From the NCBI GenBank assembly GCA_035513275.1, contig DATKCJ010000284.1, positions 1 to 23,325 of the forward strand: 23,325 nt of DNA. The letters are read 5' to 3'. Positions 14,446-22,214 of this stretch are shown piece after piece. The stretch's first letter is position 1. The number at the start of each line of letters is the position of its first letter. Source of the stretch: DATKCJ01 sp035513275. Lineage in GTDB: Bacteria; Verrucomicrobiota; Verrucomicrobiia; Opitutales; Opitutaceae. The notes beneath the pieces are model-generated. The model searched no databases. It worked only from the letters and a program-made list of their open reading frames with translations, and was not told the origin of the DNA. The position numbers and the translations under genes were made by a program.

Positions 14446-17400
14446 CTAGCCTCCGCCGAGATCGTAGACGCGCACGTAGTCGATTCGGAATTCCTGCGGG
14501 AACTGCGTCGTGGCGTCGGGGTTGCCGGGCCAGAGTCCGCCGACGGCTAGGTTGAGCAGGAGGAAGTGCGGATTGTTGTTGAAGACCCACGTCGTGCCGA
14601 TCGGAAGACTCGCGGGTGTGGCGGTGAAGTGGACGACTCCATCGAGCGACCACTTGATGAGATCCGGCGACCACTCGACTGCGTAGATGTGGTAGTCGGC
14701 CGCGAGGCTTACGTTGCCGGGCAACGTCGTCGAACTCCCGATGCTCGATGCGCCCGAGTAGCCGGGTCCGTGGATTGTGGCATACGCGCGCGACGTCTCA
14801 TGGCCGAGATATTCCATCACGTCGATCTCGCCGCACGCGGGCCAGCCTACCGTGCCTATGTCCGCGCCGAGCATCCAGAACGCGGGCCAGATGCCCTGGC
14901 CTTGCGGGAGCTTCATTCGCGCCTCGATGCGACCGTAGTTCACATTGAAGAGGCCCTGTGTCTTGAGACGTGCGGAGGTGTAGGTGCCGGCGAGGGTGCG
15001 CACAGCGCGGATCACCATCGCGCGGCCGTCGAGCGCGGCGGGATCGACGGCGATGAACGAATTCTCTCGGTCGCTGGTGTAGGTCTCGAGTTCCTGATTT
15101 CCCCATCCGCCACCGCCGAGATCGTAGGTCCAGTTTTCGGCGACGGGACCGGTGCCGGCGTATTGGTAGAACTCGTCGCGCCACGCTGGCTGCGCTCCCG
15201 CGGGTTCGGAGAGCGCATAAACTTCGATGAGCGCGATCCCGGTCGTGGCACCGACACCGGTGATCACTGCGGAATAGGTGCCCGGCGGAAGAGTGACGAC
15301 CATGGCGGCGTCCTTCGAGCCGGGGGCCAGCGGAAACGCGCCGGCCTGCGCGAAGCGAATCGCGTCGGCGGCGTTCCAGTCGTCGTTTTCCGCGAGCTGA
15401 TTTTGGTCGATGTCGAAGAGCGTGAGCTTCGGATCGGCGAGCGCGCCCGGCACGTTGTATTCCGTGCCGCCCAGTGCCGGACCGATGCCGCGGATGAGGA
15501 GCGTGCGCGGCTCGTTGCGGATCGCGAAGCCGACGATGAGCACGTTGTCGCCAGTGCCGACGACGGAGCGCGCCGAGACGTTGGCGAGCTGCACCGGCGG
15601 CTCGGTCTCCGCGGCGTCGTAGATTTCCGCGAGGGCGACTCCCGTGCCGCCGTCGGCCGCGGTGACGTGCGCGGTGTAGCCGCCGCGAGAAAGTGATGCG
15701 AGAAGCGCGGCGTCCTTGCTCGTTGGAGAGTCGAACTCAAACGCGCCGACCCGCGGAGTCGCGGCGACGATGGCGGGATCGCCGCCCCAATCGTTGTTCG
15801 ACTGCAGTTCGACACCGCTGCTGTTGAAGAGCGTGAGCCTCGGGTCGGTGAGCGCATCGGGCACGTTGTATTTCACGATCGACGGTCCGGCGCCGCGGAT
15901 CAGCACGGACAGCGGTTCGTCTGTCGCGCTGTCGACGTAGAACCCGACGATGAGCGTCGAGCTGCCCGTGCCTGCAGGGCTGCGCACGGCGAGATTCACG
16001 AGCCGGCCGTCCAGCCACGGCGCGGGGACGACGATCGTCGCCGACGCGCTGGTTATGTTTCCGAGCGGGCCGGTGATCACGACATGGTAGGTGCCGGAGT
16101 CGGCAGGAGTCGCTACCGCGATGGAGTAAGTTGCGCCGTTCGCTCCCGTGATCGCGATGCCGTTCTTGAACCACTGGTAGCCCGTCGGAGCGGCGCCCGT
16201 GGTCGACACGGAGAGCGTGAACGAGCCGTCGGGCTGGACGATTTGCGACTGCGGCTGCTGCGTGATCGAGATCGCGTTGGGGTCGACGCCGGAGCGGCCG
16301 GTGCGCTGCGCGTTGTTTCTGTAACAGGGCCATGGTGCGGTGGCCTGCGCGACGCCGGCGGGGACGGCGTAGAGTTTGTTGTCGTTGGAGCCGAAGTAGA
16401 GCGTCGTGCCGAAAATGATCGGGCACGAGCGGATCCAGTCTCCGGTCGCGTAGAACCGCTTGCTCGTGCCGTCGGCATTCACGGCCTGCAGGCGACCGTC
16501 GTAGGCGCCGATGTAGATCGAGCCGTCCGCCGCGACGAGCGGGGAACTTGCACGGACTTCGTTGCCGAGATCGTAGGTCCAACGCGCGGTGCCGTTGGCA
16601 GTGTTCACAGCGTGCAGGAAGTGATCGTAGGCGCCGAAGTAAACAGTCGCGCCGTCGGCGCTGAGCGCGGGCGATGAGGACATCGGTCCGCCCGGCATGT
16701 AACTCCAACGTTGCGCTCCGGCGGAGGTGAGCGAGTAGAGGCGCCCAGTGAGTGTGCCGAAGTAAACGTTGCCCGCGGCGTCGATCCCGGCGGTCGCGTA
16801 GGTGTCGCCGTCGGCGACGAACTGCCACTTTTGTGTGCCGTTCGGGTTGACGGCGAAGAAGCGGCTGTTGCCCGAGCCGACGTAGATCGTGCCGTCCTGC
16901 GCGATGACGGGCGATGCATAGGTGACGCCCTGCGTGTTGAACCGCCATAGCTCCGCTCCCGCGGGCGAGATGGCGTAAAGGAAATTGTCGTCGGATTTGA
17001 CGTAGACCGTGCCGTTCGCGGCGATCGCGGGGCTGTTGCTCAGGAGGCCTCCGGTCGTGAAGCGCCATTTCTGCGAGCCGTTTGGATTCACGGCGTGCAG
17101 GAAGCCGTCGAACGAGCCGGTGTAGATCGTGCCGTCGGGAGCGATTGCGGGCGAACACGTGTCGATGAGCCCGCCGGTCTGGTAGCTCCAGAGCTGCGCG
17201 CCGGACGTAGAGATCGCGTAGAGATTCCCGTTGGTGGAGCCGACGTAGATCGTGCCATCAGGTGCCACCGCGGGTGAGCCGGTGACCGCGCTTCCGGTGG
17301 TGAACTGCCAGAGCGAGTCGACGATCGTGAACGTGATCGCTCCCGACAGGCTCTCCTTCGCGTCGATTGCGATGTGGTAGGTCGTGCCCGCGGTCGCCTC

Positions 17401-19455
17401 GATGGTGCAGAGTGCGGAGGTGTCACCGCCGTTGTTGTCGCTGGCGTTCACAACCGTGAGCGAACTGAGCGAGTTGCCCGTGTAGACCGCGGCAAGTGTG
17501 TCGACGTCGATGCTGTATGCGGAAACCTGGTAGCGCTTCGTCGAGGGCGCGGTCCAGCGATACCAGAGCGAGCGCCCGCCGGCGTTGCCGAGGATGAGCG
17601 GCTCGCCGGGCTCGCGGCTGGCGTTGGCATTGGTCGTCTCCACGAGGACGCTTTCGCCAGTGACGACCTGCGCGCCGGCGAAGTTGTCGTTGGCGGGCAC
17701 GCTGCCGATGTTGAGGAGCACGAGGCCCGTGGCGGCGGCCTTGCCGTCGACAGCGATCTGGTAGGTCGTGCCTGCTGTGACGTCGAGCTGCAGCCGGCTC
17801 GTGGTGCCGGTGTCGTCGTCGTCGGAGGCGATGTGCGTGAGCGACCCGAGCGATGTGCCTGTGTAGACGGCGAGCAGCGTGTCGATCGTGCTGCCGGTGG
17901 TGTCGAATGTGACGTTCGCGGATGCCGAGGGCGTCCACGACCACCACAGCGAGCGGTTGCCGGCGATCCCGGCGTGCGTGGGTTCGCCGGACTCGGCGGT
18001 CGCGAACTGGTTGGAAGCGCGGACGGCGAAGTTGCTGCCGGTGATGATCGCGCGATTTGCGAAGTCGTCGTTGAACGGACGGTTGGTCGTCGTCGTGAGA
18101 GCGAGGTTGAGATCGAGCCGGCCGCGCGTCTGCGCGCGCGTGGCGAAGGAAGGTTTCACGGGCGCGGCGCCCCGCATCACGCGGTTGATGAGGCCGCGGT
18201 AGTTGTCGGCAGGAAACTGCGCCTTGAGAAGCGCGAGTGCGCCGGAGACGTGGGGCGCTGCCATCGAGGTGCCGCTCTTGAGCACGTATTCGCTGTTGCT
18301 CGCGATGCCGAGCGAGAGGATGTCGCTGCCCGGTGCGAATATCTCGACCGCGCCGGAGCCGAAGTTCGACGTTGGCGAGGGATCGTCGAGCGAAGTGGAG
18401 TTGCCGACGGCGATGATGTTCTCAAGCGGGTAGCTCGCGGGGTAGGCGCGCGAGATGTCCATGTTGAGCCCGTCGTTTCCGGCGGCGGCGACGAAGACGA
18501 TGCCCGCGTTGCGCGCGCGACGTATCGCCTCGAGCTCGGCTTGCGAGAAAGTTTTCGGATCCTCGGCCCCATAGCTTGCGTTGATGACGTGCGCACCCTT
18601 CGCGATCGCGTAGTCGATGCATTCGATGGCGTCTGAGATTAAGCCGTTGCCGCTCGAGCTGAGAAACTTCAGCGCCATGATGCGCACGCTCCACGCCACG
18701 CCACTGATGCCGACTCCGTTGTTGCCGACGGCGCCGATGATGCCAGCTACGTGCGAGCCGTGTCCGTTGTCGTCGTTCGGGTTGCCGCTCGAGGCGGAGC
18801 CAGGGCTGACGATCGAGTTGATGCCGTAGACGTCGTCGACGTAGCCGTTGCCGTCGTCGTCCTGTCCGTTGCCGGCAACCTCACCGGGGTTCACCCAGAG
18901 GTTGGCGGCGATGTCCTGGTGCGTGAGCCGCACACCGGAGTCGATGACGGCGACCACGACCGACGGAGCGAAGGTGCGCGTGTTCCACGCGATGACTGCC
19001 TTGATATCCGCGCCAGCGATCCCGCCGCCGGAACCGCCGGTGTTGTTGAGCGCCCACTGCTCGGCGAAGCGCGGGTCGTTCGGCACGAGCGTGGCGATGC
19101 GGATGTAGTCGGGCTCGACGAACTCGTAGTGACCGGTGGCGCGCAGGCGTTCGATGGCCGCTGCGGGTGACGCGCCTCGCAGCTCGAGCACTCGCAGACC
19201 GCGGAACCGGTCGAACCGCCGCCGGAGGCCGAGTCCCTCGCGGATCTCGGTAGCCTCGGCGAGGCCGATCGCACCGGCACGAGGCATCGCGAGGATGCGC
19301 CGCTCGCTGAAGCCCTGTGCGAGTTCGCGCTCAGTGAGCGGCGCCTCGGGAATCGCTGGCTGCGTGGCGCCGGGGCACGCGGGAGCGAACGCCGCGAGCA
19401 AGAGGGCGACCCGAAGCAGGGCGATTCTGGGGTAGGTCATGTAAGTTCGCATCAT
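14446..19455 (-). CDS. Exported multidomain protein: subtilisin protease, PQQ-like propeller, Ig domain and GH16 glucanase
   Basis: The protein has about 1,669 residues from the ATG at 19455 (in-frame ATGs at 19452 and 19440 are also possible). It has a signal peptide (ALLRVALLLAAFAPACPGA) and a propeptide ending EFVEPDYIRIA. The S8 subtilisin domain (about 140-450) carries the full triad D172 (VIDSGV), H232 (GHGSHVAG) and S397 (SGTSMAAP). Two NDDFA/NDNFA-type beta domains follow (about 461-590 and 588-712). An eight-or-so-bladed PQQ-like propeller (about 713-1055) has repeats such as SPAIAPDGTIYTGSFDG. An Ig-like domain (about 1058-1145) and two LIRGAGP/LIRGIGP repeats (about 1147-1415) lead to a GH16 domain (about 1423-1669) with catalytic ExDxxE in GEIDVMEY (E1543, D1545, E1548). 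Combining protease and beta-glucanase in one chain suggests attack on protein-plus-glucan material outside the cell. Confidence 0.93.
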   Translation of the reverse strand: MMRTYMTYPRIALLRVALLLAAFAPACPGATQPAIPEAPLTERELAQGFSERRILAMPRAGAIGLAEATEIREGLGLRRRFDRFRGLRVLELRGASPAAAIERLRATGHYEFVEPDYIRIATLVPNDPRFAEQWALNNTGGSGGGIAGADIKAVIAWNTRTFAPSVVVAVIDSGVRLTHQDIAANLWVNPGEVAGNGQDDDGNGYVDDVYGINSIVSPGSASSGNPNDDNGHGSHVAGIIGAVGNNGVGISGVAWSVRIMALKFLSSSGNGLISDAIECIDYAIAKGAHVINASYGAEDPKTFSQAELEAIRRARNAGIVFVAAAGNDGLNMDISRAYPASYPLENIIAVGNSTSLDDPSPTSNFGSGAVEIFAPGSDILSLGIASNSEYVLKSGTSMAAPHVSGALALLKAQFPADNYRGLINRVMRGAAPVKPSFATRAQTRGRLDLNLALTTTTNRPFNDDFANRAIITGSNFAVRASNQFATAESGEPTHAGIAGNRSLWWSWTPSASANVTFDTTGSTIDTLLAVYTGTSLGSLTHIASDDDDTGTTSRLQLDVTAGTTYQIAVDGKAAATGLVLLNIGSVPANDNFAGAQVVTGESVLVETTNANASREPGEPLILGNAGGRSLWYRWTAPSTKRYQVSAYSIDVDTLAAVYTGNSLSSLTVVNASDNNGGDTSALCTIEATAGTTYHIAIDAKESLSGAITFTIVDSLWQFTTGSAVTGSPAVAPDGTIYVGSTNGNLYAISTSGAQLWSYQTGGLIDTCSPAIAPDGTIYTGSFDGFLHAVNPNGSQKWRFTTGGLLSNSPAIAANGTVYVKSDDNFLYAISPAGAELWRFNTQGVTYASPVIAQDGTIYVGSGNSRFFAVNPNGTQKWQFVADGDTYATAGIDAAGNVYFGTLTGRLYSLTSAGAQRWSYMPGGPMSSSPALSADGATVYFGAYDHFLHAVNTANGTARWTYDLGNEVRASSPLVAADGSIYIGAYDGRLQAVNADGTSKRFYATGDWIRSCPIIFGTTLYFGSNDNKLYAVPAGVAQATAPWPCYRNNAQRTGRSGVDPNAISITQQPQSQIVQPDGSFTLSVSTTGAAPTGYQWFKNGIAITGANGATYSIAVATPADSGTYHVVITGPLGNITSASATIVVPAPWLDGRLVNLAVRSPAGTGSSTLIVGFYVDSATDEPLSVLIRGAGPSIVKYNVPDALTDPRLTLFNSSGVELQSNNDWGGDPAIVAATPRVGAFEFDSPTSKDAALLASLSRGGYTAHVTAADGGTGVALAEIYDAAETEPPVQLANVSARSVVGTGDNVLIVGFAIRNEPRTLLIRGIGPALGGTEYNVPGALADPKLTLFDIDQNQLAENDDWNAADAIRFAQAGAFPLAPGSKDAAMVVTLPPGTYSAVITGVGATTGIALIEVYALSEPAGAQPAWRDEFYQYAGTGPVAENWTYDLGGGGWGNQELETYTSDRENSFIAVDPAALDGRAMVIRAVRTLAGTYTSARLKTQGLFNVNYGRIEARMKLPQGQGIWPAFWMLGADIGTVGWPACGEIDVMEYLGHETSRAYATIHGPGYSGASSIGSSTTLPGNVSLAADYHIYAVEWSPDLIKWSLDGVVHFTATPASLPIGTTWVFNNNPHFLLLNLAVGGLWPGNPDATTQFPQEFRIDYVRVYDLGGG

Positions 19456-19500
19456 GAGGTCATGACGTCCGCTAACAGAAGTGTTCGTTAATTGATTCGG

Positions 19501-19674
19501 ATGCAATTCGTGACGATAGTAGCGCAAATGAAGTTCCATATGCCGCACTTCAATGTGCATCCGACGGTCGCCGACATCGTCGGGAGTGTGGTCCTTGCGG
19601 GTCTCGTGGCGTGGACTTTCTGGGTCCTGCTCCAGATGGTCCCTTATCACGAGATTCCGTTTTGGATGCTCTAG
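19501..19674 (+). CDS. Possible small single-span membrane protein
   Basis: The reading frame of 57 codons from the ATG at 19501, or 48 from the ATG at 19528 (MKFHMPHF), diverges from the giant gene. The product has a histidine-containing N-terminus, one hydrophobic span (IVGSVVLAGLVAWTFWVLL) and a short tail MVPYHEIPFWML. Codon third positions are GC-rich like those of neighbouring genes, which favours coding, but no family or ribosome-binding site is recognised. It could be chance. Confidence 0.4.
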   Translation: MQFVTIVAQMKFHMPHFNVHPTVADIVGSVVLAGLVAWTFWVLLQMVPYHEIPFWML

Positions 19675-19707
19675 CCGGCTGCCATCGTTCCTGCGATTAC
19701 AGCACGT

Positions 19708-19778
19708 CCAGACCAAAAGTCTGGCTTGAGGGCGGGTGCTCTCTTCCGACATCCGGCTAAGCCGGCGCTTCGCGCCGG
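19708..19778. repeat. Cluster of hairpins upstream of the kinase gene
   Basis: There are three perfect inverted repeats. CCAGAC (19708-19713) pairs with GTCTGG (19719-19724). CCGGC (19753-19757) pairs with GCCGG (19761-19765). CCGGCGC (19762-19768) pairs with GCGCCGG (19772-19778) over a TTC loop. The last two share bases and are mutually exclusive. They fill the 224-nt gap before the GTG start at 19899; the remainder shows no supported feature. Confidence 0.6.
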
Positions 19779-19898
19779 GGAAATGTCACTCAACCGATTC
19801 ATTTCACGGCACCGGCACAGCGCCACCAATCTCCCAACGTTGCCCAAGGTGCACGAACCCAAGTTCGACAAACCTGTGGGGCTTGAAATGCTTGGCCC

Positions 19899-20855
19899 GT
19901 GAACGACTCGCGACTTTTCCTCGGCATCGATGGCGGCGGCAGCGGCACGCGTGCGCTCGTGATCGATGCAACGGGCGTGGTCGCCGGTCGTGGGGCTGCC
20001 GGCCCTTCGAATCCGAACCAGGTCGGCTGGGAAGGCGTCGCGAACGCGATCCGCGATGCGGTCGCCGCGTCGGGTGCAGCAGGTCCGTTTGCAGGAGTGC
20101 ATGCAGGCATCGCAGGAGTCGCGACTCCCGAGGCGCGAGCGAAGGTTTGCACTGTTCTTTCCGAACTCGGGCTCGGTGCACCGGGCGTGACGAGTGCCGG
20201 ACACGACCTCGAAATCGCGCTCGCGGGCGGACTCTCGGGCCGGCCGGGCATCGTGCTCGTGGCCGGCACGGGCTCGGCGTGCTTCGGTCGCAACGCGCGA
20301 GGCGACTCGTGGCAATCGGGCGGGTGGGGGCCGGTGCTCGACGACGCGGGCGGCGGCTACTGGCTCGGCCTTCGCGCGATCATGACGTCGATTCGCGCCG
20401 AAGACGGCCGCGGGCCCGGGACGACGCTCCGCACTGTCGTGCTCGGTGCGACAGGAGCTCTCACGCTCCGCGACGTGCTTGCGATGATTCAGGACGGGAG
20501 CCTCGACCGGCAGACAGTCGCCGCGCTCGCGCCACAGGTGATCGGCGCTGCGCAGCGAAAGGATCCGTCGGCGCAGATCGTAGTCGCGCTCGGCGCAGCG
20601 GAGCTTGGGTTAATGGTGGGCGCTGTGGCGACGAAGCTCGCTGTTGGGTCGGGCGAAGTTGAGATCACGATCTCGGGCGGCGTCGGCACGAGCGTCGTCT
20701 ACGGAGCGGTCGTCGAAGCCGCGGTAAAGAAGCGCGTGCAAGGTGCGCGGTTCACGAAGCCGGAGCTTTCCGCGGCGGCAGGCGCCGCAATCCTCGCGGC
20801 GACGCGCGGGGGAGCAGCCGATCCGTCGGCGGCATTGCGCGCGGCAGGATGCTAA
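19899..20855 (+). CDS. BadF/BadG-type ATPase, N-acetylglucosamine-kinase-like
   Basis: The 318-residue protein is of the ASKHA sugar-kinase fold. The phosphate-1 loop is GIDGGGSGT (9-17), the phosphate-2 loop VAGTGSACFGR (121-131), and the conserved GGWG is at 141-144. A catalytic-type Asp is at 103 in GHDLEIAL, and SGGVGTS occurs near the C-terminus. Bacterial members phosphorylate N-acetylglucosamine or glucosamine; the exact substrate is inferred. One motif is unusual: the family's LGDEGSGYW loop reads LDDAGGGYW (147-155), so the acidic pair is D-A instead of D-E. Translation starts at GTG 19899 because the only nearby upstream ATG (19888) is stopped after four codons. The FRG gene follows after 38 nt and may be co-transcribed. 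Confidence 0.8.
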   Translation: MNDSRLFLGIDGGGSGTRALVIDATGVVAGRGAAGPSNPNQVGWEGVANAIRDAVAASGAAGPFAGVHAGIAGVATPEARAKVCTVLSELGLGAPGVTSAGHDLEIALAGGLSGRPGIVLVAGTGSACFGRNARGDSWQSGGWGPVLDDAGGGYWLGLRAIMTSIRAEDGRGPGTTLRTVVLGATGALTLRDVLAMIQDGSLDRQTVAALAPQVIGAAQRKDPSAQIVVALGAAELGLMVGAVATKLAVGSGEVEITISGGVGTSVVYGAVVEAAVKKRVQGARFTKPELSAAAGAAILAATRGGAADPSAALRAAGC

Positions 20856-20893
20856 TTCCTTGGCGGGCCGTCGCTGCGCGGTAGAGTACCGGG

Positions 20894-21682
20894 ATGAACG
20901 TCGTTCGCGCCTCGAGTTGGACGGAGCTGCAGGAGCAGCTTTTCGAGGGCTCGTGGAATCCCGACATCCAGCGGTTTCGCCCCAAGGCCGCCTACCGCGG
21001 ACTTTCCTCGGCCGACTACCGGCTCGAGACAACGCTCCAGCGCATACGCGGCTCCTACGTGCACGTCGAGCGGCACCTCCTGCGGAACTTCAAGAAATAC
21101 GCGCACCGCTCCGTCGTCTCGCAGGACTCCACCTGGCACTGGATCGCGGTCGGCAAGCACTACGGGCTGCCGACGCGACTGCTGGACTGGACACACTCGC
21201 CATTCGTCGCGATGCACTTCGCGACCTCCAACATCGAGAGGATGCACGAGGACGGCGTGATCTGGGTCGTCGACTACGCGCGTGCGCACGATCTGCTCCC
21301 ATCGGATCTCAAGGGGCAACTGCGTTCCGAGGGCGCTGCAATTTTCACGACCGAGCTTCTCGCGAAGTCGCTGCGCGGGCTCGATGAACTCGCGGCGCTC
21401 GCCGGCGATTTTGTCGTCTTCTTCGAGCCGCCGTCGATCGACGACCGCATCGTGAACCAGTTTGCTCTTTTCTCGCTGTTGCCGGATCCACGCACAGTTT
21501 TCGACACGTGGCTCGAGAAACATCCTGAGGTCTGGCGCAAGATCGTGATCCCCGCCGCGCTGAAGTGGGAGATCCGCGACAAACTCGATCAGGCAAACAT
21601 CACCGAGCGCGTGCTCTTCCCCGGGATGGACGGACTCACCCGCTGGCTGAAGCGCCAATACAGCCCGAAGGCCGAAGATTGA
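20894..21682 (+). CDS. FRG-domain protein
   Basis: The 262-residue protein has the FRG domain signature: AYRG (33-36) with the following LETTLQR helix, then KHYGLPTRLLDWTHSPFVAMHFA (88-110), which is the family's most conserved block. FRG domains occur in many bacterial proteins of unknown activity and are sometimes found near phage-defence genes. Here the neighbours are a sugar-kinase-like gene and regulators, so a defence role is not supported by context. There is no signal peptide or membrane span; the protein is presumably cytosolic. The ATG at 20894 is preceded by a weak GGG purine stretch. It converges with the response-regulator gene across a 71-nt gap full of hairpins. Confidence 0.85.
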   Translation: MNVVRASSWTELQEQLFEGSWNPDIQRFRPKAAYRGLSSADYRLETTLQRIRGSYVHVERHLLRNFKKYAHRSVVSQDSTWHWIAVGKHYGLPTRLLDWTHSPFVAMHFATSNIERMHEDGVIWVVDYARAHDLLPSDLKGQLRSEGAAIFTTELLAKSLRGLDELAALAGDFVVFFEPPSIDDRIVNQFALFSLLPDPRTVFDTWLEKHPEVWRKIVIPAALKWEIRDKLDQANITERVLFPGMDGLTRWLKRQYSPKAED

Positions 21683-21684
21683 AT

Positions 21685-21737
21685 GCCGCCCCGGCGGCTT
21701 CCTACATCCAGGTTGGATACGCCGCAGTAAGCTGCGG
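21685..21737. repeat. Three consecutive hairpins between convergent genes
   Basis: GCCGCC (21685-21690) pairs with GGCGGC (21693-21698). ATCCA (21706-21710) pairs with TGGAT (21714-21718). CCGCAG (21722-21727) pairs with CTGCGG (21732-21737). They fill the gap between the FRG gene (plus) and the receiver gene (minus) and could serve as a bidirectional transcript end. No U-run is present. Confidence 0.55.
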
Positions 21738-21753
21738 AGAATATTCAAGCGAT

Positions 21754-22155
21754 TCAGGCATCTAGCTCGGGCGCGGCCTTGAGCAGCGCCTCGAACGTGA
21801 AGGGTTTCGGCAGCACCACGACGTTCGGATCCTTTCGTGCCGCGAGCATCGCGAGCTCGATCTCCGAACCGGTGATGAGGACGACGCGCATATCCGGGTG
21901 ACGACGCCGGACTTCCTCGAGCAGGGCGATTCCGTCCATCCGCGGCATTTTCACATCGATGATTCCGACCGCGAAGTCGCTCTCGTTTTCGAGCACCTGC
22001 ATACCTTCGAGTCCGTCTGCCGCCTCGATGGACTTGAAGCCGTGCTCCTCGGCGAGGATGCCGATGACTTCCCGAAGGCCGTCGTTGTCGTCCACGATAA
22101 GCACGCGACCCTTTGACACCGGCTCCGTCCCTGGAACTGGCTGCGGTTCATTCAT
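21754..22155 (-). CDS. Stand-alone response-regulator receiver protein
   Basis: The 133-residue protein is a single CheY-like receiver domain. The acidic pocket is VDDN (D22, D23), the phospho-acceptor D67 is in IIDVKMPRMDG, the switch Thr is T95 (LITGS), and the conserved Lys is K117 (LPKPF). There is no output domain, so it must act by protein-protein contact or phospho-relay. No histidine kinase is encoded nearby. It lies 59 nt downstream of the WYL regulator on the same strand and may share its transcript. The ATG at 22155 leaves a 16-residue extension before the first beta strand. Confidence 0.9.
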   Translation of the reverse strand: MNEPQPVPGTEPVSKGRVLIVDDNDGLREVIGILAEEHGFKSIEAADGLEGMQVLENESDFAVGIIDVKMPRMDGIALLEEVRRRHPDMRVVLITGSEIELAMLAARKDPNVVVLPKPFTFEALLKAAPELDA

Positions 22156-22214
22156 CGTTCTCGTCGGACACTGGATCTAGACCGTTGTTCGGTCAACGCA
22201 GGCACCGGGAGACT

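Noticed and set aside
13119..14530. att sites of an integrative element
   Set aside because: The direct repeat is suggestive, but there is no integrase, the copies differ at about 10%, and one is frameshifted; decay of a paralogue is equally likely.
17374..18636. 420-codon plus-strand frame
   Set aside because: Antisense to the subtilisin/NDNFA region of the giant gene; low-complexity translation.
19456..19752. N-terminal extension of the giant protein
   Set aside because: The signal peptide begins just after 19455, and the extension lacks any domain and crosses the divergent small frame.
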